DNA of 64,000 nucleotides, taken from the NCBI RefSeq assembly GCF_005871205.1, contig NZ_SWKM01000012.1, positions 620,001 through 684,000 on the forward strand, written 5' to 3'. This document shows positions 26,334 to 35,223 of this stretch, piece after piece. The DNA comes from Marinobacter alexandrii. GTDB taxonomy: Bacteria; Pseudomonadota; Gammaproteobacteria; Pseudomonadales; Oleiphilaceae. The notes under the pieces are model-generated. The model did not search any database. It saw nothing but the letters and a program-made list of their open reading frames with translations, and was not told the origin of the DNA. Made by a program: the position numbers and the translations under genes. The stretch's first letter is position 1, and each line of letters opens with the position of its first letter.

Positions 26334-27314
26334 ATGAGGTTGGTGACATTTGTAAAAGAAAATGGCGAAGAAAGGGCGGGAGCACTCATTGATGAGGATC
26401 AAGCTGTCCTTGATCTCCAGCACGCCTACTCTCTTGTCAAAGGCGGTGAAACTCGCGTTCTCTCAAGCGTACTGGCGCTTGCCGAAGCCGGTAAGGACGG
26501 GCATGGGTTGGCTCTCGAGCTGGTTGCAAAGGCGCCAGTTGAAGCGGTCGTGAAGCGTTCTAGGGTGAAGCTTCGGGCACCTATTCAGCCGCCTCCTCAG
26601 ATGCGTGACTTTTCGTGTTTTGAGTTACACCTTCGCCAGAGTTTTGCCGCGGCGCGACGTGCTCGCGCATCGCGCACACCAGACCCTGAGGCAACGCTAA
26701 AGGCGATGAATACCCGGGCTGATGACCGTGTCATTGACACGTTTAACAGGCAACCAATCTATTACAAATGCAATAGGTTTGCGGTTGTTGGCATGGATGA
26801 TCAGTTTGAATGGCCAGCGTTTAGCAAGGCCCTGGATTTCGAACTGGAATTTGGTTGCTATATCGGTCGGCCCGGCAAAGACATTACGAGGGAAACGGCT
26901 CGCGAGCATATTTTCGGATACACGATCTTCAACGATATCTCCGCGAGGGATATGCAGTCCAAGGAAATGGCTGGCATGTTGGGGCCCGCAAAAAGCAAGG
27001 ACTTCGATACTGCAAATGTGATGGGGCCTTGCTTGGTGACAGCCGATGAGTTGGAGGACCCCTATAACCTGGAGATGATAGCCCGGGTCAACGGCGAAGA
27101 GTGGGGGCGGGGCAATACTCGCGACATGCGTTGGAAATTCGAGGATGTTATAGCTCATGTATCCCAGTCGGAGACTTTGCATAGCGGAGAGTTCCTCGGT
27201 TCTGGAACCGTTGGGAACGGGTGCGGCTTGGAACAGTTGCGTTACTTGCAGCGCGGCGATGTAGTGGAGCTTGAAGTTGAAAAACTTGGGACGCTAAGAA
27301 CAAAGGTTGGTTGA
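26334..27314 (+). CDS. Fumarylacetoacetate hydrolase-family protein (DitH-like)
   Basis: A 326-residue member of the larger FAH subgroup, with an extended N-terminal domain (MRLVTFVKENGEERAGALID), the metal motif LDFELEFG (ExE), GYTIFNDISARDMQ, MGPCLVT, and LHSGEFLGSGTVGNG. This subgroup resembles 2-hydroxyhepta-2,4-diene-1,7-dioate isomerase/decarboxylase-like and FAH proteins of the resin-acid locus (DitH). Encoded directly before the dioxygenase alpha subunit. Hydrolysis or tautomerisation of a diketo acid is the probable reaction. Confidence 0.82.
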   Translation: MRLVTFVKENGEERAGALIDEDQAVLDLQHAYSLVKGGETRVLSSVLALAEAGKDGHGLALELVAKAPVEAVVKRSRVKLRAPIQPPPQMRDFSCFELHLRQSFAAARRARASRTPDPEATLKAMNTRADDRVIDTFNRQPIYYKCNRFAVVGMDDQFEWPAFSKALDFELEFGCYIGRPGKDITRETAREHIFGYTIFNDISARDMQSKEMAGMLGPAKSKDFDTANVMGPCLVTADELEDPYNLEMIARVNGEEWGRGNTRDMRWKFEDVIAHVSQSETLHSGEFLGSGTVGNGCGLEQLRYLQRGDVVELEVEKLGTLRTKVG

Positions 27315-27400
27315 GCAAGTCGTGCTGTAATCAAACGAAAGAGAATAGCGCCAGCTTGTTGAGTGGCCCTGGTGAGACGGTGAATGAAATGGAGGCAGAT

Positions 27401-28798
27401 ATGCTAACAAAAACCAATCCGGTGCTTTCGGACGGTACCCGGGTTTCTGACCTGATATATCCAGATACGCGGGAAGTACAAATGCGCGTGTTGTCGGACC
27501 GTGAGATCTACGAACTGGAAATGGACAAGATCTTCGGCAAGACATGGCTGATGCTTGGGCATGAGTCGGAGATACCGAATCCAGGCGACTTTATGGTTCG
27601 TGACATGGGCGAGGACTCGGTCATTGTGTCGCGAGACAAAAGCGGAGAGGTTCATGTTCTGTTGAATGTATGCCCTCACAGGGGCATGCGGGTCACCCTC
27701 ACTGATTGCGGCAACAGCCAGATCCACAAGTGCATTTATCATGGCTGGGCGTTTCGTGCGAATGGTGACTTCGTGGGTGCCCCTGTTGAGAAGGAGAAAA
27801 TGCACGGTTCCATGCTGGAGAAAGCCGAGCTGGGCCTGAAGCGTGCGCGCTGTACTCTCTACGGGGGGCTCATTTTCGCGACCTGGAATATTGAAGGGCC
27901 TTCGTTCGAAGAGTTCCTGGGTGATGCGAAATGGTATTACGATTTGCTGTTTCTTCGCAGCGACAAAGGAATGGAAGTCCTGGGGCCACCCCAGAGATTT
28001 ATTGTCAACGCGAACTGGAAGACAGCCGGTGAACAGTCAGCTGCTGATGGCTTTCATACACTGACACTGCATCGTTGGTTGGGAGAGATTGGTAACTACT
28101 CCAAAAAAGGTGAAGGTGAAGGTGAAGGTGGCGATCTGAGCCCGGAGATGTACGGTGTTGAAGTCAGTTCTCCCCATGGGCACGCACTCCGGTGCATTGA
28201 CTTGGCACGTAAGATTCGTCGAATCACCGGTCTAGATCCGGAAAAACTCGATGTTGAAGAAAAGCTTAAAGCGTTACCGCCTGCGGGTATGACGGTGGAT
28301 ATGGTCGATCAGCTGAAGAATAACCTCTCGGAAGACCAGCTGAAAGTTCTCACTTCCATGCCGCCACAGGTAGGGGGGATGTTCCCCAATATCCTGTTCG
28401 GGTTTGTATATATCCCGCAGCCCGATGGAACCGTAGTGGGTTCGATGACCATGCACACCTACATTCCGCGCGGTCCCGATAAGCTGGAGTTTTGTAACTG
28501 GATTTTCGCTGAGAAAGACGCACCACCAGAACTCCGGCAGAAGATGCTGGAACAAACAATTCAGTTGTTTGGTACCTCGGGAATGGTGGAGCAGGATGAC
28601 TCGGACACATGGCCTCACATGACGCTCTCCGCCAAAGGTGCGATGGGAAGGCACATGACCCTGAAGTATCAGGCTGTGTTCGAAAAGGGAGCTCCCGAAG
28701 GATGGCCCGGGCCGGGAATAGTCAACGAAGGTTTTACTAAGGACGATACCCAGTGGCATTGGTGGCTCTACTGGAACGAGCTGATGAACGCAGAATAA
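27401..28798 (+). CDS. ditA1: Aromatic ring-hydroxylating dioxygenase, alpha subunit (DitA1-like)
   Basis: A 465-residue alpha subunit. The Rieske ligands are Cys91, His93, Cys111 and His114. The catalytic iron site EQSAADGFHTLTLH supplies the bridging Asp and two His ligands, so both metal centres are intact. ATG 27401 has GGAGG five bases upstream; the frame extends back to a TTG at 27311 without support. A glycine/glutamate stretch (GEGEGEGG) encoded by repeated GGTGAA units lies near residue 240. Partnered by the beta subunit 36 bases downstream. Substrate by synteny: an aromatic abietane such as 7-oxodehydroabietate, hydroxylated at the aromatic ring. Confidence 0.85.
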   Translation: MLTKTNPVLSDGTRVSDLIYPDTREVQMRVLSDREIYELEMDKIFGKTWLMLGHESEIPNPGDFMVRDMGEDSVIVSRDKSGEVHVLLNVCPHRGMRVTLTDCGNSQIHKCIYHGWAFRANGDFVGAPVEKEKMHGSMLEKAELGLKRARCTLYGGLIFATWNIEGPSFEEFLGDAKWYYDLLFLRSDKGMEVLGPPQRFIVNANWKTAGEQSAADGFHTLTLHRWLGEIGNYSKKGEGEGEGGDLSPEMYGVEVSSPHGHALRCIDLARKIRRITGLDPEKLDVEEKLKALPPAGMTVDMVDQLKNNLSEDQLKVLTSMPPQVGGMFPNILFGFVYIPQPDGTVVGSMTMHTYIPRGPDKLEFCNWIFAEKDAPPELRQKMLEQTIQLFGTSGMVEQDDSDTWPHMTLSAKGAMGRHMTLKYQAVFEKGAPEGWPGPGIVNEGFTKDDTQWHWWLYWNELMNAE

Positions 28799-28834
28799 TG
28801 CAACTCTCTTGGGTATAAATTGAAGAGGCCTGTG

Positions 28835-29395
28835 ATGCAAACGAATCAGGAAAAACAAGACGGTGTAGAAGTGGGTGCATACGTTCCCATTGGTTCAGAG
28901 GCTTATAGTGAGATCGTAAGCTTTTTGTACGAAGAGGCGATGCTGCTCGACAACCTTCGTTTACAGGAATGGAGTGAGCGACTGGCAACGGATCTGGTCT
29001 ATACGGCGCCTTTGCGCCAAACCCGTTTAGGGGTGGATCATGAGAAGACCTTCATTCGCTCGGTTCAGCACTTCCATGATAATTACCGTTCTATTCTTGG
29101 GCGAATTATGAGGTTGTCGGGTAAGAGTGCTTGGGCGGAAGATCCCCCAAGCAGGACCAGGCGAATGGTGACAAATGTTCTGGTTCGGGAAACGTCGTGT
29201 CCCAACGAGTTCGCAGTGACGAGTTACTTGATGATGACCCGTAGTCGCTTTAGTGCTGATGATGTTGATGTGATCAGTTGTGAACGCCGGGATATCATTC
29301 GTCGGGAAGAGACGGGTGAGTTCAAATTGGCGCGTCGCGAAGCGCTTCTTGACCAGTCTGTGCTGGGGACGCCCAATTTGGCGGTGTTCCTCTAG
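28835..29395 (+). CDS. ditA2: Ring-hydroxylating dioxygenase, beta subunit (DitA2-like)
   Basis: A 186-residue NTF2-fold beta subunit, with EIVSFLYEEAMLLDNLRLQEWSERL near the start and a C-terminal FKLARREALLDQSVLGTPNLAVFL that is typical of dioxygenase beta subunits. ATG 28835 has GAAGAGG seven bases upstream. It follows the alpha subunit and ends just before a strong terminator, marking the end of the operon. Its role is structural, completing an alpha3beta3 hexamer. Electrons should arrive via the separate [3Fe-4S]/[4Fe-4S]-type ferredoxin at 19996; no dedicated reductase is beside it. Confidence 0.88.
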   Translation: MQTNQEKQDGVEVGAYVPIGSEAYSEIVSFLYEEAMLLDNLRLQEWSERLATDLVYTAPLRQTRLGVDHEKTFIRSVQHFHDNYRSILGRIMRLSGKSAWAEDPPSRTRRMVTNVLVRETSCPNEFAVTSYLMMTRSRFSADDVDVISCERRDIIRREETGEFKLARREALLDQSVLGTPNLAVFL

Positions 29396-29427
29396 CCTCT
29401 AGCTCTCCACGTTTGTTCTACCCCTTG

Positions 29428-29452
29428 GCCTGCCTTCGTGGCAGGCTTTTTT
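29428..29452 (+). terminator. Rho-independent terminator after the dioxygenase beta subunit
   Basis: GCCTGCC and GGCAGGC form a perfect seven-pair stem with the loop TTCGT, followed by six T. It is placed 33 bases past the beta-subunit stop. Strand-specific: no T-run in the opposite direction. Confidence 0.9.
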
Positions 29453-29477
29453 GTGGCCGATGCACAAGTTTTCCAGC

Positions 29478-30212
29478 TCAGGAATGAGTGTTGCCGTGGA
29501 GCCAGGTCTCATCTTCAGCGCACAGCAGTCCCGGGGCGTTCGTGAAGTCAAGTGTTGAGCCTTTCACTCGGATTGCCTGTTCAGCCCGAACTGGTTGCTG
29601 GCTGAAGCACACACCCAGTGGCCTTGCGTGTTCTTGTAGATCCAGGTTTCTTTCTCTGCCGCGAGAGATGATGACGCTGCGTCTCAGCACCAGTGCGGCC
29701 TCGGATTCTTCGGGGCTTAAGTGGTCGATTGCCCACCTTGCCATGCCATGATTCAGGTCAACACCATCGTAGGGGGGCGGGCTGGTAATGAGTGTTTTCT
29801 CAACATTCCATGTTAGATAAGGCTTCCCGTTCCGCCGCAGTTCGGCCGTTGTTTTGTCGTTTACTCGCATCGGAACGGCAATGTCATAGACAAGTTTATC
29901 GCTCTGTCTATTGGCGGTGGCGATCACAAGGCCGGCTAGATCCAGCATATGGGTGCATTGATGCCGGGCATCCGTATATCGGGTCACGCTGTGCGCTATC
30001 TCAGACAGCTCCATCCCTATCAACGATTTGAGCGGGTCGGCAGCGGAAGGGCAGGCTGAATAAGGGTAACGATCCGCGTAACCATGAACATCGGTCACTT
30101 TGCCGTTGGCGTAGCGGATCGCCACTCTGAAATGGTGAAAATCATCCTCCAGGGTAGCTCTGATCTCGTCCTGACTAACTGCGTTGATTTCGATTCTTCG
30201 CCTAAACAGCAT
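29478..30212 (-). CDS. DUF2889-family protein
   Basis: A 244-residue protein starting MLFRRRIEINAVSQDEIRATLEDDFHHF, containing YPYSACPSAADPLKSLIGMEL and the CTHMLDLAGLVIAT segment expected of DUF2889 proteins, which are common in steroid and aromatic catabolic clusters but have no assigned reaction. ATG 30212 follows GAGGA; a longer start at 30257 lacks a ribosome site. Convergent with the dioxygenase operon and divergent from the SDR at 30317. It is presumably an accessory or regulatory part of the pathway. Confidence 0.7.
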   Translation of the reverse strand: MLFRRRIEINAVSQDEIRATLEDDFHHFRVAIRYANGKVTDVHGYADRYPYSACPSAADPLKSLIGMELSEIAHSVTRYTDARHQCTHMLDLAGLVIATANRQSDKLVYDIAVPMRVNDKTTAELRRNGKPYLTWNVEKTLITSPPPYDGVDLNHGMARWAIDHLSPEESEAALVLRRSVIISRGRERNLDLQEHARPLGVCFSQQPVRAEQAIRVKGSTLDFTNAPGLLCAEDETWLHGNTHS

Positions 30213-30283
30213 TGAGTAGTCCTCTGGACAAGATCGCGAATTAGGGGTAGATGACACCCTTCGTATGCATTAATATGAACAGT

Positions 30284-30298
30284 AACAAAAAAAGTGTT
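30284..30298. promoter_or_regulatory. AACA-A-tract-TGTT motif upstream of an SDR gene
   Basis: AACAAAAAAAGTGTT is a short inverted repeat (AACA/TGTT) around an A-tract, 18 bases before the SDR start at 30317. The surrounding 24 bases agree with those at 40887-40910 in 21 positions. Proximity to the start suggests repression, but orientation to the promoter is not defined. Confidence 0.5.
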
Positions 30299-30316
30299 TA
30301 TCAAAAAGGAAAAATC

Positions 30317-31117
30317 ATGAAACTGCTAGAGAACAAAGTGGCGCTGATAACGGGTGCCGGTGGTGGCATTGGTGAAGGTGTTGCGCGGTATTTTGTCAGT
30401 CAGGGCGCGGCGGTTGTGATTGCTGAGCTCAATGAAGATCAAGGCGAGGCAGTTGCATCTGATTTGAGAGCAAAAGGTGGTCAGGCAGTGTACTGTCGGA
30501 CGGATGTCTCTGACAAAGCGTCGATCGCGGATTCGATTCAGGCGGCTGTCAGTCATTTTGGCGGGATTGATATCCTGGTCAACAATGCATTTGCGCCGAC
30601 CCCAAACGTAAAGTTGGAAGAAAAGACTGATGAGATGCTACACCAGACCCTAAACACGACAGTTTGGGCCGCTTGGTGGGCAATGAAAGAAGCATTCCCA
30701 CATATGTGCCAAAGAGGCGGTGGTTCCATTATTAACTTTTACTCTATCGATACGGAGATTGGCGCCTGGCTGCATGGCGACTACAACACCGCAAAGTCAG
30801 CCGTTCTAGGGCTTACTCGCAGTGCGGCCGCCGAATGGGGGCGTTTCAATATAAGGGCCAACGCGATTGCGCCTACCGCGATGGGTGCTACCTTCCACAA
30901 ACTGGCGTCGGAAAATCCAGGCTTTAAAGAGCGCTCTGCCGCGATGCGGCCATTGGGAAGGTGTGGCGAACCAGAAGCTGATATCGGTCCTGTTGTGGCG
31001 TTTCTGGCTTCTGATATGTCCCGTTTTGTGACGGGGGAGTCGATTCATGTGGACGGTGGTCTGCACTTGCCGGGTTATAACTCCCGTCCTTCAGATGTTC
31101 CTGTCAGAGAGTATTAG
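30317..31117 (+). CDS. Short-chain dehydrogenase/reductase
   Basis: A 266-residue SDR. Cofactor loop TGAGGGIGEG, acidic IAELNEDQ after strand 2, NNAFAP active-site strand, serine in INFYSID, and YNTAKSA with the catalytic YxxxK. The C-terminal TGESIHVDGGLHLPG is family-typical. ATG 30317 has AAGGAAAAA upstream; an in-frame ATG at 30251 has none. It is monocistronic, closed by the hairpin at 31171. Reactions in this cluster needing SDRs include diol dehydrogenation and side-ring alcohol oxidation. Confidence 0.85.
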   Translation: MKLLENKVALITGAGGGIGEGVARYFVSQGAAVVIAELNEDQGEAVASDLRAKGGQAVYCRTDVSDKASIADSIQAAVSHFGGIDILVNNAFAPTPNVKLEEKTDEMLHQTLNTTVWAAWWAMKEAFPHMCQRGGGSIINFYSIDTEIGAWLHGDYNTAKSAVLGLTRSAAAEWGRFNIRANAIAPTAMGATFHKLASENPGFKERSAAMRPLGRCGEPEADIGPVVAFLASDMSRFVTGESIHVDGGLHLPGYNSRPSDVPVREY

Positions 31118-31170
31118 CGTTGAGACTATATCCGGCTAAGGGGCGGGTGTTCACGCTAGTAGTGCTGAAC

Positions 31171-31204
31171 AACCGCATGCCGAGCGTCCTGCTGGCATGC
31201 GGTT
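31171..31204. terminator. Bidirectional terminator between convergent SDR and CoA-ligase genes
   Basis: AACCGCATGCC and GGCATGCGGTT make a perfect eleven-pair stem with a twelve-base loop; it can extend to TGAAC/GTTCA with one bulged base. No long T-run is present, but placement in the 97-base gap between two converging genes fits termination of both. Confidence 0.7.
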
Positions 31205-31214
31205 GGTTCAATGG

Positions 31215-32846
31215 TTATTGTTTGCTGACTTTTATGTCGGTGTCTTCCAGGTCCCAGGTTGTTGAGGTTTTACCCTCGTCTCTCAGCTGATACTTGAGTA
31301 TCCGGCCCTGTGGGTTTTTCGGCAGGTCTGTCCGAAACTCGATGTAACGGGGCAGCGCATAGTATGGAACCGTGTCGGTGGCCCAGTGGAACAGTGACTC
31401 CTCCGTCAGGTCTGCTCCTTCATGGAGGATGGCCGTTATTTTAACGTCATCCTCGCCTTTGTCAGAAAGCACTGCATGCACGGCGACTTCAGCAATTGCA
31501 GGGTGATTGCTGAATGCGGACTCTACTTCAAAGCTTGAAATGTTCTCGCCGCGCCGGCGCAGATAGTCCTTTTTCCGATCGACAAAATAGAAGAATCCAT
31601 CGTCATCGAATTTTCCTATGTCGCCCGTATGGAACCACATGTTGTTCATTGCTTTCAGTGTTGCTTCAGGGCGCCTCCAGTAGCCTTGGAACATGACGTC
31701 CGGACGCAACGGGCGAACGACTATTTCTCCGGCTTGGTTGGCGGGAAGCTCGTTGTCATCTTCATCAACGATCCGCACGTCGAAGTCAGGAATACGTTTG
31801 CCGGAAGAGCCGGGTTTTGCGTATTCACCAGCAGCGAGAGAGGTGATGACACAGGCTTCTGTCAGTCCGTAGCCGTTGCCGCCAACGAGCTTGGCGCCAA
31901 AGCGGGTGCGCCAGATTTCCTTGGTTTCCTCTGTGTAGGGGTTGCCACGAGCCGTGTGAATTTGTCCGTAGCAGCGCTTCATGGCGTCGTTGTCGGGGGC
32001 TTGGGCCAGTAGGCCTCCCATTCCGCCTAGAATTGAGGCAATGGTTGCACCGCTTCGCTCGACCTCGGGCCAGAAATTGGACACTGAGAATCGTGGAAGA
32101 ATTGCCACTCTTGCGCCGACAAGCGCAGTAGCAATGACGCCGACGCACAGTGCGTTCATGTGAAACAGCGGGAGAGGGGTGATCGTGACGTCTTGTGCTG
32201 TGGCTGGTCCTGCCTTGAGCTGGAGCCTTGCCAGGTTGCACATGAAGTTGTAGCTAACCATGCACCCTTTGGAGGGGCCCGTGGTGCCAGACGTATAAAT
32301 CAGGCAGGCCAGGTCAGCTGGATCGGGCTTGTCAGATATCGGCGTTTCGTCATTGCCCCGATGCTCATCGAGTGACTCGATAGCAATAGAGCAGTTGCCC
32401 GAGGACTTAGGGTCCCCCCGCTGCAGGATGAGGTTCAGGGTTTCGAGCTGGTCACTTATGTGGGCAACCCGGTCAATGTAGGTCGACTCGCAGATCATCA
32501 GGGCTGCATCCGCATCAGCAATCTGATGTCGTAGAAATTCCCCGCGTAAGGCCGTATTGAGAGGAACGCTGACTGCGCGAAGCTTGTTGATGGCGAGCCA
32601 ACAAAGAATGGCGTCAATGTTGTTGTCCAGCATTGTGACTACAGTTTCGCCGCGTTTGACGCCAAGATTGGCCAGTGAATGAGCCAGTTTCGTAGATAGT
32701 AAGTCAACTTCTCTATAAGTGTAATAATTTCCAGTGAAGTCGAGGAAAATACGGTCGGGGTGGCTGGCTACAGCGCGGTCTAGCGCTGAAATAACCGTGT
32801 CGCGTTCTCCCACCGACCAGGTCTCCGGGTTTCCAGTACCACTCAT
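31215..32846 (-). CDS. Acyl-CoA synthetase/ligase (ANL superfamily), DitJ-like
   Basis: A protein of 543 residues with the AMP-binding signature YTSGTTGPSKG, the YGLTEACVITS motif, GDIGKFDDDGFFYFVDRKKD, and a C-terminal PKNPQGRILKYQLR holding the catalytic lysine. ATG 32846 has GGGAG seven bases upstream; a longer frame starts at 32912 inside the operator. It activates a carboxylic acid (resin acid, or a ring-opened intermediate) as CoA thioester. Divergent from the TetR gene across a 176-base region with operator copy C. The resin-acid cluster includes such a ligase (DitJ). Confidence 0.88.
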   Translation of the reverse strand: MSGTGNPETWSVGERDTVISALDRAVASHPDRIFLDFTGNYYTYREVDLLSTKLAHSLANLGVKRGETVVTMLDNNIDAILCWLAINKLRAVSVPLNTALRGEFLRHQIADADAALMICESTYIDRVAHISDQLETLNLILQRGDPKSSGNCSIAIESLDEHRGNDETPISDKPDPADLACLIYTSGTTGPSKGCMVSYNFMCNLARLQLKAGPATAQDVTITPLPLFHMNALCVGVIATALVGARVAILPRFSVSNFWPEVERSGATIASILGGMGGLLAQAPDNDAMKRCYGQIHTARGNPYTEETKEIWRTRFGAKLVGGNGYGLTEACVITSLAAGEYAKPGSSGKRIPDFDVRIVDEDDNELPANQAGEIVVRPLRPDVMFQGYWRRPEATLKAMNNMWFHTGDIGKFDDDGFFYFVDRKKDYLRRRGENISSFEVESAFSNHPAIAEVAVHAVLSDKGEDDVKITAILHEGADLTEESLFHWATDTVPYYALPRYIEFRTDLPKNPQGRILKYQLRDEGKTSTTWDLEDTDIKVSKQ

Positions 32847-32903
32847 AGTCATTCTCCCACGGTGTGGCTCCAGCAAGGAGCTTCCAAGTTTTATTTTAAA
32901 TGG

Positions 32904-32916
32904 AGAATTCAATTCT
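32904..32916. promoter_or_regulatory. AGAATTNAATTCT operator candidate (copy C)
   Basis: A perfect palindrome with C in the centre, between the divergent CoA-ligase and TetR genes. It lies 58 bases from the ligase start. A TATATT hexamer at 32916-32921 could be the -10 element of the TetR gene, so the site would control both directions. Candidate binders are the adjacent TetR protein or the Lrp-type protein at 48992. Confidence 0.55.
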
Positions 32917-33022
32917 ATATTGAATTTTGCCTGTTGTCTCTAGGGAAGTTGAACAGAAATTGCTGATCGTGGCTAGTTTACCTGATATGATAGCTAAAAA
33001 TTTATTTGCTACGGAGTAACGC

Positions 33023-33724
33023 ATGGTCGAGCAAGAATTGGATACCCCAAATGCTTTGCAGGCAAAGGAAAGCCCCTCTCGATCCGATGACGTGGTCAGT
33101 CAGCCCAGCAAGCGCCATAGGAAGGCTCGTACCGTAAAGCCGAATCGTCGATCAGAAGAAACCATCAACAGCATTCTGGAGGCCACGGAGGAGGTGGTTC
33201 TCCGCTCTGGTGCGGATCGTATCTCTATTCTTGATGTGTGCAAGATAGCAGGCATTTCCCGGGGAACCTTTTATCGTTACTTTTCCTCCCAGGAAGATCT
33301 GCTGGATACTTTCTCGCGACACAAGCGAGATAATTTTCACCGTGTCCTTATGGAAACCGTCGGATCGGTCAAGGATCCAGAAGCTCGATTGGATAGCCTG
33401 ATCGGCTTCATAGATGACTATCTGGAAGAAACTCGAGCTCGGCGTTTGTTGGTGGTGGCCCCCGAGTACGCTCTAAGTTTCTTTCGGCGCATCTTTCATG
33501 ACTCGATTCTTCGATTTCAGGACGCTCTGGATATCGTGTTTGATGACTGGGATGAAAAGCTCGGTGTGAAACTGGATCGTGAACTGATCTGCGAAATGAT
33601 CATTCGCTATGTACTTAGCGAGGTTCTTGTGCCGGAGGATGGCGGTCGCAGGTTGCTCCCAGCAAGGGTTAAGCGGTTGGTGGCGTCTTTGACAATGGGG
33701 TCGACTGCGCGCACCCGCCGCTAA
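33023..33724 (+). CDS. TetR-family transcriptional regulator (DitK-like)
   Basis: A 233-residue regulator with a basic, disordered 45-residue lead and then the TetR helix-turn-helix (INSILEATEEVVLRSGADRISILDVCKIAGISRGTFYRYFSSQEDLLDTF). The rest is helical ligand-binding domain. GGAGTAACGC precedes the ATG. It is divergent from the CoA ligase and terminated by the hairpin at 33730. Regulation of the ligase and perhaps other operons by an acyl-CoA or resin-acid effector is likely. The long basic lead (KRHRKARTVKPNRR) is longer than usual and may contact the DNA minor groove. Confidence 0.88.
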   Translation: MVEQELDTPNALQAKESPSRSDDVVSQPSKRHRKARTVKPNRRSEETINSILEATEEVVLRSGADRISILDVCKIAGISRGTFYRYFSSQEDLLDTFSRHKRDNFHRVLMETVGSVKDPEARLDSLIGFIDDYLEETRARRLLVVAPEYALSFFRRIFHDSILRFQDALDIVFDDWDEKLGVKLDRELICEMIIRYVLSEVLVPEDGGRRLLPARVKRLVASLTMGSTARTRR

Positions 33725-33729
33725 TCGTG

Positions 33730-33760
33730 AATCGGGAGGCTTAATTCCTCCCGATTTTTT
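33730..33760 (+). terminator. Rho-independent terminator after the TetR gene
   Basis: AATCGGGAGG and CCTCCCGATT form a perfect ten-pair stem with loop CTTAATT, followed by a T-run. Six bases past the TetR stop. One of the strongest terminators in the window. Confidence 0.95.
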
Positions 33761-34146
33761 AGCCATTTTATATTTTTCTGTCTTTATCGACTTTTCTTTG
33801 CCTCCCCTGCGCCCCTTCCTAGAAGAATTAATTTTATATCTCATTGTTTTAATTGAATTTACATAAATTTTCCCCGTCCTACCCTGAAGCCTCATGCGGA
33901 GTGATCTGAGCTGTTTCTCTATCTATATCTCTTTGCATAGATTGTCTGAAAATATAATAAATGCCTATAAAACAAAAACTTGAAATATTTACTCAACCTC
34001 AAGAACAGCCATCGAGCTATATTTCCCGCGCCTCTGTTACGTCAATAGTTGAACAGTTTTTGTATTTATGAGTAAATCTGTATTATGCTTCTAGACATCT
34101 TAAGCAGTACGCACGACTCAAATAGAACAACATAGAGGGCTTTATC
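33761..34146. other. AT-rich leader upstream of the amidohydrolase operon
   Basis: No gene is seen in these 386 bases. The region is markedly AT-rich, with the inverted A-tract motif at 34051-34065. It must hold the promoter of the 34147-39247 operon, but no single sigma-70 pair stands out by eye. Confidence 0.5.
34051..34065. promoter_or_regulatory. A-tract motif, inverted copy, upstream of the amidohydrolase operon
   Basis: GAACAGTTTTTGTAT; its reverse complement ATACAAAAACTGTTC matches the 40893-40909 motif apart from a shorter A-run. It sits 82 bases before the amidohydrolase start. Confidence 0.4.
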
Positions 34147-35223
34147 ATGCTGATTGATCTTCACGCTCACGCACCGCACCCTGACTATTACGACCAGCAT
34201 CCCCACTGGGGGCCAGCTTTTGAACTCCAGTCGGACGGGGATATCAAACTCCGGGTCGGTCACTGGGTCTTGAGTCTCGGCGCCCCTGAGCGTAAACAGG
34301 CATTGCGTGAAGCTCATGCGCGCGGAGAGACCCTGGATGTTCAGGAATACATGGCCAAGTGGCGAGATCCAAAACATCGCCTGCAGGGGATGGACGCGGC
34401 GGGTCAGAATGCCCAAGTTCTGTCTGTGCCAAGCCACTGCTACATGTACTGGGCTGAGCCTGAGTTCGGCATTCCATTTGCCCAGAAGGTGAACGACTCT
34501 TTGGCGAAATACTGCTCTGAGGCGCCCGACCGTCTTATGTTCTGGGCGCATGCGCCTTTGAACGTTCCGGTTGAGGCTGCGAAGGAAATCAGGAGAGCGT
34601 GTACTGAACTGGGCGCCAAGGGCTTGGTAGCCGGAGGCTCGAACTTTGGCGGACTGGAGTTCGATTCGCCCGAGATGGATCCTGTATGGGAGGCCTTGTG
34701 TGACCTTGATCTGCCCATGTTTGTCCATGGATACAACCAATCGGTTACCTGGGGCGAAGACGCAAATACCGATCGTTACGAAACGACGGCCATTGTTGGC
34801 ATGAACTACGATGAGTCGAAGTGTTTCTGGTACATGATCAACGGTGGTGTTTTCGATCGATTCCCGAATCTGAAGGTTTATATCACCCATGGCGGCGGTT
34901 TCGTTCCCTACCAGCTCGGGCGTATGGCCCAGACCAACCCCAACCTTGATACCTATCACAATAAGAAGCCGTTCCTCGAGTATCTGAGGAACTTCTACTT
35001 TGACGTTGAACTGCATGAGGTCCCAATGCGCCAGGCTATGGTAGAGGTCATTGGTGCCGATCGGGTGCTCTACGGCTCCAATTTCGGGGGCAGTGATGCG
35101 GTCCGTCATGACCTCACGGACGACCTGAAATTGTCCAAAGAGGATCTTGACAAGATTCGCTGGAAAAATGCCTGTGAACTGTTGCATCTGGACCCTAATA
35201 AGTTGGGTAAGGTTGGGGGCTAA
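34147..35223 (+). CDS. ACMSD-like amidohydrolase (amidohydrolase_2 family)
   Basis: A 358-residue TIM-barrel metalloenzyme. The N-terminal metal motif is DLHAHAP, later histidines appear in MFVHGYNQ and YITHGGG, and the C-terminal ligand aspartate is in GSNFGGSDAV. This architecture covers ACMSD, gamma-resorcylate decarboxylase and related non-oxidative decarboxylases and C-C hydrolases. It leads the operon with FAH, 3-hydroxyacyl-CoA dehydrogenase, thiolase, AhpD-like and peroxidase genes, and is coupled to the FAH gene by a TAATG overlap. Decarboxylation or C-C hydrolysis of a ring-cleavage product is the best guess. Confidence 0.8.
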   Translation: MLIDLHAHAPHPDYYDQHPHWGPAFELQSDGDIKLRVGHWVLSLGAPERKQALREAHARGETLDVQEYMAKWRDPKHRLQGMDAAGQNAQVLSVPSHCYMYWAEPEFGIPFAQKVNDSLAKYCSEAPDRLMFWAHAPLNVPVEAAKEIRRACTELGAKGLVAGGSNFGGLEFDSPEMDPVWEALCDLDLPMFVHGYNQSVTWGEDANTDRYETTAIVGMNYDESKCFWYMINGGVFDRFPNLKVYITHGGGFVPYQLGRMAQTNPNLDTYHNKKPFLEYLRNFYFDVELHEVPMRQAMVEVIGADRVLYGSNFGGSDAVRHDLTDDLKLSKEDLDKIRWKNACELLHLDPNKLGKVGG

